Below are positions 10,841-24,905 of a stretch of 64,000 nucleotides of DNA, piece after piece. Within the stretch, counting starts at the first letter, position 1, and each line of letters begins with the position of its first letter. The stretch lies in contig JACTAT010000016.1 in the NCBI GenBank assembly GCA_014526335.1, forward strand, positions 7,594,945 through 7,658,944. Reading direction: 5' to 3'. The notes below the pieces were generated by a model. The model saw nothing but the letters and a program-made list of their open reading frames with translations, was not told the origin of the DNA and made no database searches. The DNA is from Chrysaora quinquecirrha (lineage: Eukaryota; Cnidaria; Scyphozoa; Semaeostomeae; Pelagiidae). A program made the translations under genes and the position numbers.

Positions 10841-11612
10841 CGTTTTTATGTTTGAAGAATTCAAACACATTGCAGGGGTTATCAGCAACCGGAACAAATA
10901 TACCTACCTAGATAGATAGATAGATAAATAGATAGGCGGGTGAGCAGATAGATAGGTAGATAGATAGGAATCAGGAATGTTGTAACAAAAGATAGGAATT
11001 TCTATTCTCTGTGCACACAATTTAAACAATCATTGAGTTAATTAATTAGTTTAATTGCAATTCAAATGCATACGATCAAAACAATCGGAGAGGTTGTTCT
11101 AAATCTACGAAATTTGGCACGAGTTTAAACAACAAACTCATTAGAAAGCCCTTAGCCAGCATGCGCTAAAATCTGGAACAAACAGAAAAGCTGGGAACTC
11201 GTGGAATGAGTGGGAATAAACGGAACTGAATGGAACCATTGTAACATGCTGAAATAAAGGTGGAGTAAATTGGAATTGGAGGGAACAAATGGGACGAAGT
11301 AGAAATCGGTGGGAATAAATGAGAACGAGAGGTGACAAGGTGGAGCAAACAGGGAATCACCGAAGAAGATGAAGGAACAACTCAGAAAAAAGGAAATTAC
11401 CGCAAACAAGCGAGAGCAAATTGAAACTAAATTGGGATCAATGACAATTGCGGGGGAAAGCAGGAACAAAACCTGAAACAGCTAGAATCACAGAGAAACA
11501 AATGTGGAGATTGTTCCACACTGCAAGCTGCAAGCCAATAGGCATATCTCAGGCTGATCTGAGCTGATCTCAGTCTTCAAACATTACTAATGGGTACCTT
11601 TAATTAGTTTTG
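10840..11612 (+). repeat. Dispersed family H element with purine-rich body, copy A
   Basis: It starts at the hairpin, carries a (GATA)n insertion (10908-10968), then GAATCAGGAATGTTGTAACA, a long G/A-rich tract of GGAA words (11141-11470) and TAATGGGTACCTTTAATTA near its end. The same order occurs at 39409-40215. No protein-coding content. Confidence 0.55.
10847..10869 (+). other. Covarying hairpin H, copy a
   Basis: Stem TATGT-TT-GAA...TTC-AA-ACA. GTAACAAAAGAT lies about 130 bp downstream at 10982. The TT/AA pair at the variable stem position is replaced by other complementary pairs in the copies at 12140, 15870, 16622 and 39412. Confidence 0.6.
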
Positions 11613-12139
11613 CGGCTTTCTAATGCGATTTAATTAGTGATATCTTGAGATCCAAGGGAACAATGGCGCAGGAACTGAGCGAGGATTATTTACAAATGAA
11701 CTTCACAGAATTTTCTGGCAACAGTAGGCCATATATAGCATTTCAAAAAGATATTAACCATTTCGATACCGACGAGACTTCAAAGTCCCAGTACATATAA
11801 AAGCACGTATTTTTTCATAAGAAACTCTTTATAAGAAACCCAGACTCTCTAATGACCAAAAAGTTAGGAAACTCCAGTGCTGGTAATTTTATAAGTAGGA
11901 AACTTTTCATCTCAGACAGCGAAAAATTTTCTTTTTATTTCCCGTGTTTCGTCTGCAAAAAAAGCATTTCTGTCACAGGCAGACAAACAGGATACCATAT
12001 GCATTCAAATACGATTGATAAATGGGTTTGGAACATTATTCAGATAGAATAACTACGTTGCCAATATAGATATTCAAGAAACTCTTAAGAAACTTAAAAT
12101 CTGAAAATTTTAAGAAACGTTCAGTTCTGGATCAATTTT
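11613..12139. other. Unassigned stretch
   Basis: No convincing open frame, repeat unit or RNA gene. The segment runs up to hairpin H copy b. Confidence 0.3.
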
Positions 12140-12162
12140 TATGTTCGAAGAATTCGAACATA
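12140..12162 (+). other. Covarying hairpin H, copy b
   Basis: Perfect stem with TC at the variable position opposed by GA (TATGT-TC-GAAG / AATTC-GA-ACATA). Followed by a CTAA microsatellite and GTAACAA at 12237. Confidence 0.6.
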
Positions 12163-12529
12163 TTGGTATGGGGTGTCGTGTCACTAACTAACTAACTAAC
12201 TCACTCGCTAACCAACGCTTGAACAATGGAAGACGTGTAACAATACTATGAGCATCTCAAGAATGCTCTTAGAGACATTGTCTCGGCAATTGATGCGCAA
12301 TTAGCGGTTAGCTTTTCACAACGGCGGCCTGTAAACGGCTTTGTCAATCTTAGGTCATGTGACAATTGTTCTACTGACTCGTAATAGTTCACTATGAGTC
12401 ATTGTTGTTTACTTTATAAACGATGGCAAATTGCCACATTGGTTTAGTTAATGGCATTTCAAACATTCTCATCATCGATCATAGAGTCTGGACAAGAGCG
12501 GCAATTTCAAAACACTTTTCAAAGCAAAT

Positions 12530-12559
12530 CGTCATCATTCTCATCATCATTGTCATCAT

Positions 12560-12592
<33 letters not shown>

Positions 12593-12905
12593 GATTACCA
12601 TCTTTGACGATGTGGCTGTGGCAAGATCTAAAGGAACGGCACCACCACCACAAACACCCCTACAACCATCACTATGACCACCCCTATCACCACCACCACA
12701 ACCACCCCTACAACCATCACAACGATCACTCCTATCACAACTACCACAAGCACCCGTCCTTCAGCACCACAACCACCTCTACCACCACCACCACAGCCAC
12801 ACTACCACCACAATCATCCCCTACCAACCAGCATCATGGTCAACGTGGTCATCAACACCATCATCATAACCACCACCATTATCATAATAATCATTATCGT
12901 CATCA
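12530..12905 (+). repeat. (ATC)n and (CAY)n microsatellite tract
   Basis: CATCATCATC repeats at 12530-12590, then ACC/CACCAC-rich sequence to 12905. Long open frames of His, Thr or Ile here are artefacts of the triplet repeat. Confidence 0.9.
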
Positions 12906-15004
12906 TTGTGCATACCGATAGACATCTTTCATCATTCGACCGAAATAGCTATATTCAACCAGAGTGGTTCTTCGAACATGCCCATAGGGCTCCTATGTTT
13001 TGGTTTCTTATAATGAAAATACGTGTAGGCCATTAAAATCTAGGTAATCAAGCAGAGCGATCAGCAACTCGTTGAGATTTCTCTGTCCCTGTTCACTGAA
13101 GTGGAAAATTGGCAGCCATTTCTAGTTCCATGGCATTGAACCTTGTTCTGGCTTCATTTGTCAAGCGAGTCGGATGAAAAAGCACAGTTTCACAGGTATG
13201 TTTTATTAAGCTCATATTTTACTTTCTGTAACCATGATAAGCTTATGAGTTTTTTTACTTCTTGAAGGACATATTAGGAACCTTTTCAGACATATTTTCA
13301 ATATTTGTTTGTTATGGTACTGAATGCACACGTTATTGGTAACGTCAGTCCTAACAATTTGATTAGTTTAGTAGTTGGTGCGAAACTTGAATAAGTTCGG
13401 ACCATGAAAGTTTTCTGAAGTCATCGAGTCTTTCGGGAAAGTTACGAGTTTTCACATCCTTGTGGACCAGGCAAATGCGATTTATGCTGCTTTGTGCTGT
13501 GATGAACATATCTTAAATTGTTGTTTGCTTGATTACGTATACTGTCTTTCCTTTTGCGTAACAGTCATTGACAATTGGACATCTAAAGAGGCACAGTCGG
13601 TCCACAAAATCTTAGTCGGTCCTGTCTAGGCTTGCACTCCCCAAAAAAATTTTGGATGTGAGCCCCTGTGAAAAACTGAACATGTATGTCACAGACGGCT
13701 AGCTTTGATGCTTTATTTTGTTATGTTTTACTCTAAAATTTGTTCATTTGTTATAAAATTATGTATCTTTGATAAGATAAACAATGTTATACTGATAATT
13801 AAACATATTTGAGCATATTTTTGATTATTTGTATAATATAGTGTGATATTCATGTCTCTAATCTTGCCCCTCTGATAAATACTTTCAATTAAGTTTTTAA
13901 AAAATTTCTTCCTGGAAAATACTGTCGGGACCTTCATGTCCCAGTATATTTTTACTATAAACAAAACCACCACCTGCAGTTTTTAAGTTATATTTGGAGG
14001 TGTATTCCTTAGCAAGTACAATCAGTAGAAAACTTTGAAATTTTTTTTCTATCGGATCCCGGGACACCCTATTTCTTTCATTTTATCAATGACGACTTGG
14101 GCAAGTCCAGTCCGTAGATTACTTTTGCCACGCATAAAGGACACAGTAAAAACAATAAATTTATCCAGTTGAAGTCAATGGTTCGCTCACGCTCGTGGTG
14201 ATGATGGACGAACATCGGCAGCTTGATGGATCACATGAAAGAAGTCCAGAATTAGATCGTAACCATCATACAGTTTTTTGTTTACATACGAAAGATTGAA
14301 ATCGAAATATTCTTTTGCAAAAATTAAGAAAGATATAAATATTGGACTAAGTTTTTGCATGTGTATTTTTTGACAAAGTTTGGCAGAGGAGGCAGAGGAG
14401 GCAGTCTGGATAAGTATTGTTCAAAAGAATAGATATGAATTGAAGTGCTTTAAAATTGCCTGATTGCAATCCTCTAATACGTTATTGAGTTCTGCAAAGA
14501 AATGTCGTTGCCCTATGTTTCAGTTACCTATTAGTTGCAAATAGCTTTTTTTCAGTTAGAAACAAAGAAAGTTTTCACGAGTCAGTTCACGCTTTTGTTA
14601 GCTTAATTCAAGGCACCTAATTTAATTCAAGCTACCTTCGCCACCATCTGCTTTTCAGGTATTTTCCAAATAAGGATACCTTTAATGACGTCGAGATGAA
14701 AATGAGGCTGAGTTGGGAGAAAATTTTTTTTAAAAAATTTCGGCACCTTTATCCCGCCATACCTCCGTTTATAAACAAAACCATCAGAAATATTCTGTCA
14801 TAGGTTTCAAAATGTCCCAATTCACATTTTAAAACCAATTTATAAAATCGTTGAACAAGGTCTTTAATCAAATCCATATTGAATAATTGTGGTATAAACT
14901 GGTTTGAAAATCTTGCTAGTTAATCTCAGCTAACTTTGCCGAGGCAGCGTATAATTGCTACAGAGATTTTGCAAGGGAACTGCAATGTGCGAAGAAAAAC
15001 AACT
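12906..15004. other. Intergenic stretch downstream of astacin gene 1
   Basis: No gene recognised. It includes a degenerate H-hairpin right half near 13263 (GAAGGACATATTAGG), a short GCAGAGGAG repeat at 14387-14407, and otherwise AT-rich unique-looking sequence. Confidence 0.35.
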
Positions 15005-15010
15005 TTTATT
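15005..15010 (-). terminator. Polyadenylation signal of astacin gene 1
   Basis: AATAAA on the minus strand, 46 bases beyond the TAA stop at 15056-15058, well placed for a short 3' UTR. Confidence 0.6.
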
Positions 15011-15055
15011 CAATCTTTCAATCTTTATAAGCATTTAAAATTTGAATCAGCAAAT

Positions 15056-15160
15056 TTACATTGATTTGATTTTCTTATTAAATTTTGCGTAAACCGAGCA
15101 GACACCGCCTTGAATGTCTTCACGTAAGGACACTTCTTTCTTCGGGTCTTCAGAGAAAAC
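15056..15160 (-). CDS. Astacin gene 1, exon 7 (C-terminal tail)
   Basis: Acceptor CTATTTTTAG, phase 0. Encodes 34 residues including [16 protein letters not shown], then TAA. The tail aligns with the end of gene 2 (DITGGVCALYKKMKK), which supports the splice; in gene 2 the same segment is not interrupted by an intron. Confidence 0.8.
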   Translation of the reverse strand, partial: VFSEDPKKEVSLREDIQGGVCSVYAKFNKKIKSM

Positions 15161-16282
15161 CTAAAAATAGAGCATTTTTAGAACTATGTAAGATCTTTGA
15201 ACTGTGTTAGATCTTTGAAACGTGTTGATCTATAAGAAATGAAGGTCAAATGAAGGTCAAGATAATTTAGAATAAGATTTTGAGCTTTGATTTTGAAGAT
15301 GTAAAGTGATCCAACGATGGTCTGTTGCTATTTTTGCTTAAAAGAGAATCAGGTGTTTGCACAAGAATTGCAATCAACTAAAAGAAGGTTGTGCATATCA
15401 ACATATATTTGTTGTTAAATGTACATTACTATACCCTGTGTTGATGGTTTGAAAAATCTGTAAAGGAGACCTGAGGAAGGATAGAGTTTATTAAAATGAT
15501 TGCAACGCCTACCTTAATTTTAGCCAGCTTCTTCTTTATGGCTGCACTCAAACTGTCTGGTGGAGGTTGCTTGCAGTTAAACAACTTATTCAGTCGTCTA
15601 ACGTCGCTATCAGTAAGACTATTCTTTTTACCTATCACCCTATCTTCACCGCCATAATACAGTTTTGCTTCCATTGTTTTCATTGTATTTCCACTCTCGT
15701 CTTTCTTGCCCATAAAGGTAGCTCCATAATGCATGATACTGTTGAAGTCATATTTTTCGTCGAAGGTATCAACAACTTCTGCATCCATCTTTTCGAAGTT
15801 GTGAAACTTGCCTGAAATTTAAAGGAAACATGCATATAGCAAAGCTTTGTCGCATAACTACCCTTTTTATGTACGAAGAATTCTTTGAATTCTTCGTACA
15901 ATGATGGAGTGAGGTCGAGGGAACGCAGAATAGACATACCAAACAACATACCAAGGAACGCTCAAAACGCGTAACAATAGGCAAACCACTAATCGATCAT
16001 TAATTCTTTGAAAATTTGCGCTGTTGGCATTGGAATGGCAATTATCACCAGATGGTAAATAACGTAAGGTTCAGTGACTGAGTGACTCAGTTGTAGACCA
16101 TTTGTATTTTCAGGCCGGCCTTTTCTCGATAAAGGGGGTTGCATTTATTGTTTGGCAATCTTCCCTGGATGAATTTCATGATTAGGAATTCGTAGTATTT
16201 CTACGAAGAAGATGTGACTCAGCAACTAAAGAGAGGCTCGTCAGTCAACAACAACGACCTAGTATGAGGATGACGGTCATCG

Positions 16283-16338
<56 letters not shown>

Positions 16339-17688
16339 GTCATTATCATCATCATCATCATAATCATTATAATCAACATAATCATGATCATTATCATCAT
16401 CATAATCATCATAATAAACATAATCATTATCAATATTATCATCATCATCATTCTCATCATCATTATCATCATCATCACTATACTCATCATCATCTCGTCA
16501 TGCCAATCATCTTCATTCTAGGCTGCTTAATCCAGTCCCACATGCGCATCCTCTGCGGCACTTAGCTATAGCGCACCAGCATAACAGCATTCTTAGTACA
16601 TAGCGACAGGGTCCCTGTGTTTATGTCCGAAGGACATATTAAGAGGGTGTTCGTGGTAATAGATTAATATATAGGCATATAGACGCTTTTTCCGGCCAAA
16701 AGCGTAACAAAAGATAAACCACAAATACGTACTAGGAAGTTCACTTTAAAGTCGCCGTAAGTGTTGTCGTTAGTGGGCATAATTAACAAAATGCAATTGC
16801 TTGCCAAAAACATCAATTAGAATCAACTGTCCGTGTAGTGCAGTGGAATAATGCGCTTCTTCCTTGGGCTAAAGATTGTGAGTTCGATCCACGATGCAGG
16901 AATATTCTATAACATCAAAACTTTCGAGAATAAAAATTTGAAACTATGATTTTCTCGCAAAAAAAACGGCTCGGTCAGGCTTCAAAAAAAGGTTTGACTA
17001 CAATATTACAAAATGTTGCTCAAATTTACTGTGATTTTATTTTTTATTTTAAAGTATTTTCATTCAATTCTTGATCGGGTTATTTTTGTCAGATGTTTCT
17101 AGAAGTCCTCTTACGTGTAAGATATTTTCGTGTGAAGAGAGGAGGAAATTGTGGCGCAGTAGAAATTGTTGCTAAGTCTGGCATATTTTTTCAAAATAGT
17201 TTGCGGCTTCGAGAATCATCTTAACATAAATAACTCAAAGTTGGCAATCAATTCTTCTAAGTTCTACTAATTATCGAATATAGTCATCTGCATGCCAATA
17301 AAGTCACACACATGCGAATTCTTGTGATAGCTACATATTGAAGGTTCAATTCATCATTTGCAGCGAAGATTACAGGTTTCGGTTCTGGGGGTTATTTGTT
17401 ACGCAGTTTAACCTGAGTTTAAATTTATTATTACGGTATACGTAACTAGAGATTTTCTATTTTCGATTCAAAACTTTGGGATTTTCCCTTTCTCCCAGGA
17501 AAGGTTCATCTGATCATCATTGTCATCATCCGCATTATCAACATCAAAACAATCATCGTCATCATCAATCCATCATCATGGTCTTGGTCTTCAGCTCGGT
17601 CTTCAGCATCGTCATCATCGTCATCATCCTCTTCAAAGTTGTCGTCATCTTCAAAATTATCATCATCATCATCATCATCATCGTCATC

Positions 17689-17777
<89 letters not shown>

Positions 17778-20700
17778 AATCATCATCATCATCAACGTCA
17801 TCATAATCATCATCATCATCATCATCATCATCATTATCATCATAACCATCATCATGTTTGTCGTCGTCGTCAACATCGTCATCGTCCTCGTCGTCCTCGT
17901 CCTTCGACCATTGTGACGAATGGGCAAGGGCAAGAAATTTCGAGGGGAGGGTAACGATAAGAAAAGTTGTATTAAGAAATCGTCCTAACAAGCTTTGAAA
18001 TAACTTTTGCGCTCTTTATGTGCTACTGTATGCCATGGGCGTCCCTGTTTGTGTCACTTTGTTCATGCCCGTTGCTGTAAAATATTTTTTCCAACCTCAA
18101 CATTCCTCCGTCGGTCTTTGAATTCCCCTTAATTTTCTAATGCATCCTCGTGCCGTTCGCTGCCGCTCTCCTCTCATTCCCCGAAGTTGTCTACCGTTCT
18201 CCCCATCTAAACGTGGCTCCTTGACGTTCCTGCCCTTCCCCACCATTCTCGTGATGTTAACCACCCCCCTCTCCGTTTTCCGACGACACCTGACGTTCCC
18301 CCGTTTAATAATAGCCTTTATTTTGCCTGCATCCGTATGATTAAATTCTCTGAAGAGAGACAAAATAGTTAAAAAATCTTTGGACTCTATTTCAATTGAG
18401 TTTCTCAACACCATTAACAAAAGCGCTTTTAGATTTCTTGTTTGCACGGACACTCCATTTTGTCAGAGCAATTACTTACAAGCAGTTCTTCATTTTCAGG
18501 TTTTGAGGTTATAAAGATGATCTGTATTTAAACATATAAAAGAGGCATGTTGCTTCACAACAAAATGTCTCTTACCTGGTAAAACATTTTCTTGGAATAT
18601 TTTTATGTAATTGTCTCTGTCCGGTCGTTCTTGCTCGTGAATGAACCCCAACGCGTGCATTATCTCATGAAGTATGCCACTATAGAACGTCATTGCATTG
18701 AGAAATATCTCTTGGAAATTTTTGCGTGTTCCTTGACGCAGACTCAATGCTCCTTCAGCGTTCACAACTAAATCTTGTTTTCCAACATACGATTTTGATG
18801 CCCTTAAAAATCAAATCGATATGTTAAATTACAAAATGCACCATTTCATCTATTAGCTACTTTCTAAGATAATCTTGCATATTGAGCAAACTTCAAATTG
18901 CTTTATTTAGCTGAAACATTCAAAATCTGCTGAAAATCTAAAGAAGCACAAGTACAAGAAGACTAAAGGTCATGGCCTACAGTATCATACATTTTAAGGT
19001 CTTAGATATTTAGCGGTTTCCGTCTCAAATCTAGTGACTAGATTTGGAATGCAGCGTTCCGAAATGATGTTACCTGCAGCGTCATTTTGACCCACAAGCC
19101 GCTGAGAATCAACATGCGCTAGCTTAAATGGACTTAAATGACTCTCCAATCTGTTTTGTTTAGTTTCAGAAATAATTTTTTCTTGATTCTCTCGACTTCA
19201 CCGTCCAGAACTTTTTATCATTTTTCTATAATGAACCTTATTTTTGCGCATCACGCGCATAGGTATAAGCACGCGCTGCATGACAGCCTTTTAGGGACAC
19301 AAGACAGAACAATAGATTTGTCTTTCCAGTCTTTTTATATTTAACTCAACTGTGTGAACCAACTTCGTACCCAAAGTGTAGCGCAATTTATAGGCCATAT
19401 TTCACATACAACAGAGGGTGGGGTATGTAAATGACTGGTACAATATGTTTGCTCAGTTGTGACGTGCCTCATCAGGCAGTCTGTTCACGCGCAGCTACTA
19501 GAAAAGTACATCAGCATAACCCATGGTGTGACCCTCTAAAGAGCGCCTAACCTTGAATAGAAATAAGAACAAAACACATAGGCAACCGGTGCTCGTTTGG
19601 GGAAAAAAGATAAGATTTTCAAGACTTTGCTCGCTGAATTTAGTACAGAAGTATTTGGTCACTTTGTCAGTTTAAGAATAGTAACGATTCATTCAAAACA
19701 GGCAAAAATTTCCTTTAATTACCCTGATTTCTTCCAAAACTTTATGTGAAATTTGCTTGGCGAATCTTCGTTTTCATCGACTTTCTCAAACCGGATGCAC
19801 GTGTAGTCTTCAATAACTTTGATAGCCTTTTTGATTCTCTGTGCTATATTGTCTTTAAAAATGGAAGCAAGTCATAATCATCAAAATATGAAGACGTTTT
19901 ATCCTCGAATACTGGGAGACACACGATGAAAATTATAAATAGCTAGATCTGTGGATCCTAAGATCCTGAAGCCGAGGATGAGTATATAATGTAGCGGCTC
20001 ATTCTCCCACGCTATTGCTTACAGTAGCCAAAAATAAAGACGTGCAAACAGTTCCCAATCATTTGGCACGACCAACTCTGACCTGGACAATGTTTAGATG
20101 GTTTTCACAATAGGGGATGGGCGGTTATCGATATCCCTAATTATCTCAGCAATCAAAAATGGGTAATAATTTGAATTTTGTACAACAACATATCGACATA
20201 TTGTTGTTCTAGAAAAAGTACGTAGCAATTGGATAAGTCAAGTGAATTGTTGCTAGGCAACGGAACACATAAAGTTCATTTCAAAAAATTTTTTTGATTT
20301 CTGGCAATTCTTTCAAATTTATCAGAAATATGCCTCGTAAAGATGGATGATATCATACTGTAGATTCAGTAGAAAATCGTCACAGAGGAGAACATAATCA
20401 TTTTGTGCGTAATACAGTTTAACTGAGCAATGAAATTTTCAGAATATGATAACAATTTCAAACAACTTCCAACAATTTTAGCGAGAAATTTTTGTTCATC
20501 AATATGCAGCATTGGAGCTATACTGGGGATAAAAAGTTCCCATCATATGTATAAAGCCCACAGTGATTCTCTTTTTGCGCTCTCTATCATTAATAAAATA
20601 TTCAGGGGAGAATGATGTGTAAGTGGAAATCTCTGATTTTAGCTGTTGGTTTTATCATTATTATTATTATTATTATTATTATCAATTTATTTACCGTAGG

Positions 20701-23700
20701 TATCATTAGTAATAGCTAATAATTAAATAGCTAATTAAAACCTACCACGTAACTAAGAATAAATTAAAGATAAAAATAAATTGTACATAGTTATTCAAAC
20801 AAAGATGTAGTTGAAAGTTAATTGAAAAGTATACCGAAAGTTTAAATATGACTAAGTCAAGAAACCAATTTGAGCTATGTATGGTGTACAAGTTTACAAC
20901 TGCATGTTTCACCTTTCCAGTTTTTATTAAGTGTTTTAAATTTGCAAATAGTTTCAGAAACTTTGACCTCATCCGCAATCGTGTTCCACAAAAAGCTCCC
21001 AATATAAGCTACACTTTGTTTACCGTAGGCAACAGTTTTATACTTCGGCACTTGCAGCCGGTTGTTAATTCTCAGATCATATTGTGAAATTTTTCTCAGA
21101 AAAATTTCTTTCATAAAAATTGGATTGAGGTCATTATTTGTTTTGAAGATCTCCGTGATCAGCAGTTGTAAACTTTTCTTGAACCCTTTTTGATTTCCCA
21201 AGGAGGAGAAACTGTTTTTTATCTCAAGCTTTACCAAGTTTTCTGCTGAACTGGATAAGGAAACCCGCTGCAAATATGCATATACATTCCTCGTGCAGTC
21301 GTCTAGCGGGAATTGCACGTAGAGTTGCAGCAGCCAGGTGTTATGCTGACTATGTTTTGAAGCGGTAACGCTAAGAAGCCACAGTGGTGCTTGTATCAAA
21401 AGCTTACAATGCCGCTACCGGAACCGAAAAATGTTTGATGGACGATGATTTGTTTGGAAAAGAATGGATGCAAGAACTTGAAGGGGAATTCATGGCAGAA
21501 ACTAGCTTTTCTCCTTTATTATTACTGTTTTGGCAGCCAAGAAGTGATGACTGTTGTCTCTGCCTGCTTTTAGAGCACGGAGATATGCTGCGTCACGATT
21601 ATCTCAAGTTCAACAATGTAGTAGAGATGAGGTTAATCCAGAACCGAGAACAGATGACCCTGGAACTCAATTTTTACAATATGATTGAGCTCATTGATGA
21701 AATTTGGCATCAGTAATCTTATACTTTATCTAGTGTTTCTTGTCTCACTTAAGAAATACAGATATATTTCGAGCATTCGCTTTCTCGAACAAATTCCAGT
21801 TTCCCTTGAATGGTCCAGATAGCGGATGTCAACTGTACGCCCTGATAATCTTAGATCAGTCTATCAATGGAACAATTCTATTAGCAAAACATTATATGCA
21901 TCCAACAGCAAAATGATATGCAAAGCTTACCTGTTATAGTCGAATGAAATGTGTAATATACTGGACTCGATGTGCTCCATCGAAAAAGACGTCTAACTTG
22001 AGAGTTTTTTATGGCCGCACGTTTGGTTATTTTACTGGAATCCTCTTTGTTCATTGCATTAGCTTGTTCTTGCGAAACTAGCATGTCACCGCTGACCAAA
22101 AGGACTGTAAAATGAGAAATACTGACATAGAGAGGGCAAAATTAAAAAAAGAGACCTTTATTGAAATTCTGGCTTCGCGGTTGGAGGGCTAAAGTGATTG
22201 CATTCTTTGCAAGTAATAGGCTAAGAATAGGGGTTCAATTGGATAGCACAAAACAAAACTAATCTTGGAAGTGCGACCTTAGTTCTCTCCCTCTCTCTCT
22301 CTTCCTCCCTCTGTATCTATCTTTCTATTCTTCTCTACTTCTTGGTGGACCATATTAGGGACTGGTCATAAAAATAAATTAGCGTCCTGAAGACTCTGTT
22401 AGCAAACATTTTGGACCATGCCATTTGAAAAATCCTAAGAAGCTACATCTAGAGTATGTTCAAAACGCTAGTTTTCAGTTTGTATTCAGGCAACATTAGA
22501 TATTTAATCCACAAATAACTTGTGTCAGAAGGCCAAAACTCTTGTGCAGTTGAGTCAAGGATTTTACGTTAGAGGCATTTTATCTCATGTTATTCCCAAT
22601 AGTGACAAGAAAAGTATTGGGTTTTTATTGAGACAATGCTAAGTAGATTGCTAAACAAGGCTTAAATCATGGGCAAAATATGTTAAGACAATGTCGAATT
22701 CAGGCTGTGTGCTCCCGTAAAATATTCAATATTGTTTAATGGCTTGCTATTTTATTTGGTGATGTTTTTTAAACAATATACGATATATTTCTGTTTGATT
22801 ATCAACATTAATCTTCTGCTTGAGTCTAGTGCTCACATTTTACCTACACAGCTTTATCTTTTTGTAGATAATCGTAGCCCAGGAGCTTGTCACAAATTTG
22901 TAGCTCAAAAAAATTACTCGATAATGGCAGTTTTGACAAAAGTCTAATTTCTGTGCAGAACCTTCGTCCCCTCTACACAAAAACAACTTATAATGCAAAT
23001 ATGAGCAAGACAATAGCAATCCTGCATAATATCATTTTCTTGATTTTAACATTTAAAATACAAGAAAATAGTAAAATTATAAAAGCTTAAACTGTATATT
23101 TCGACATCTTATCGTGTCTGTCTAAGAGCATCAAGAATACTCTGAGAGCTGCCATCCACTGATAAAAATAATTTTTGCAACAGTATCCTCAAAGCAACAG
23201 GCCATTCCACTCCTTTGCGTGAAAAAATCTAATTATGTTTATTGTCAATATCATGTTGTTAAATAAAAAAGCTCCTCTCACGGTGATTTCAATATTACAA
23301 GTTCATCACATTTGCCAGGACAAAGCGTCTACGTGTTTTAACTACCTTTTCTTTTCAGTCTTATCTGCCCTTTTTGCGTTGTTTCTCGGCATTATTGCTA
23401 CATAAATGTATTGATGTACAGATAGCTACTTGCAATCGACTGACACCAACTTGATTTGGTCTGCGGTTATTAAATGCGAACGGAAAAAGAAGCTAGCAAA
23501 GTGAGCGATGTATGTAAACAAATTTTGTGAATACGTCAACTGGACAACGTTTACCCTATTATACCTGGGCTGTCACGGTCAGCCCAATAACAGGAAGGGG
23601 GCAAACTATAATACTTGGAGAAACAGGCTTTTGAAGTTATATTTGAGGCCTTCATTTCTTACTATTATCTTTTGCAACATGTAATAGCTGAGATAAATAG

Positions 23701-24874
23701 GAGCACAATGTGCCCCTCAAGGTTGAGAATGTTTTGAAGCGACCAGTCGACATAGGGTTAAAGAGGTCTAGAATAAAGAACAGGAAAAATTTCAGAACAG
23801 CCAGCCTAAAAAGAAATTAACTGTTGCTTTTAATAAATATCACAATTTACTGAAATTTGTACTTTGCATACTAGTACAGGGGCACTTGTTTCAAAATTTG
23901 CAGTGGTTTTTATTGACTAGGTATACAAAAATTTCGAAATTTCATGATATTTCTAGAACTGCGTGGATATGATGCCATTATTACGTCACAGTGGAAGAGA
24001 GCCGCCCAAATTACTCACATTTTTGCAATGCATAGCCTGTTTCTTGTGCCAATATTAGTCCCATATTAGTTGATTTAGCTATAGAAAAATGTTATTTCTT
24101 GATGGGGCTAGAAAAAACCCAGTATTGGATCAAAAACACTCAGTAGGACTACGTTACATTAATAAGCATCTCGTGATATGTACAGTTACACAATAACCTT
24201 TCAAACACACACTCTTGCTATGTACTAGAAAGAAATCATATTGTGTTTTTGTAATTGTAAATGTAGAATTTTCTACATTGTCAATCTAGATGTGAGCAGC
24301 TACTCGGATTTTTATTGTTGGATCAGATAACTATGGCGTGCTAGATCTAATTAACGTACTTAATGATAGAGAAGCTAAAAAGCATGGATCTTAAATAAAT
24401 TTAACAATTCTGAGATGACCACTGGAGATATTTTCTACAAAATGGAGAATAAAGAGTTCTTTGGAAGAAAATAAAATCAGCCGAGCATACCTCCTTCAGG
24501 AAGATCGATCTTGCTTTCAGAATTCTCATCCCATTCTGGCTCTTCCGACTGTTCTTCCGTCCATGGTTGAACTAAAAAATGGCTTTGTTGAACATTTCTA
24601 AAAAGCTTGAAATAATTTCCGTTGCTAACTGATTTTTTGTTTTGCAAGCGATCAGAAGAGGCTACCCTCTACTGGGAATGCACATATAAAACTAGAGTTG
24701 TCTGGGTTGCTTTGTACAAATTTTAAAAGGTTTTAAATGTCAATGCTAAGTTTTAAATATCAAGGCTGAAAAGATCAAGTGGCCACTTTCTTGAATTTAG
24801 CCCATCCACACTTGTATGTGAATGACTCTGATTCCGCAGAAAAACATGTTGTTGTACAAGAGACAATCAATCAG

Positions 24875-24905
<31 letters not shown>

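Larger units (their letters stand above)
15812..18575 (-). other. Astacin gene 1, intron 5
   Basis: A 2.76 kb intron holding H hairpins c (15870) and d (16622), two (ATC)n arrays (16264-16500, 17510-17905), a tRNA-like stretch (16827-16905) and a C/T-rich tract (18090-18310). Confidence 0.75.

Noticed and set aside
16245..16521. Long poly-Met, poly-Ile frames
   Set aside because: Pure product of the (ATC)n microsatellite in all frames.
16827..16905. Functional tRNA gene
   Set aside because: A- and B-box-like blocks only; acceptor and anticodon stems do not pair well.
17476..17991. Poly-Asp, poly-His and poly-Ile frames up to 161 codons
   Set aside because: Triplet-repeat artefacts inside intron 5 of astacin gene 1.
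21384..21716. 110-codon plus-strand frame
   Set aside because: Inside an intron next to a LINE fragment, no recognised family; not called as a gene.
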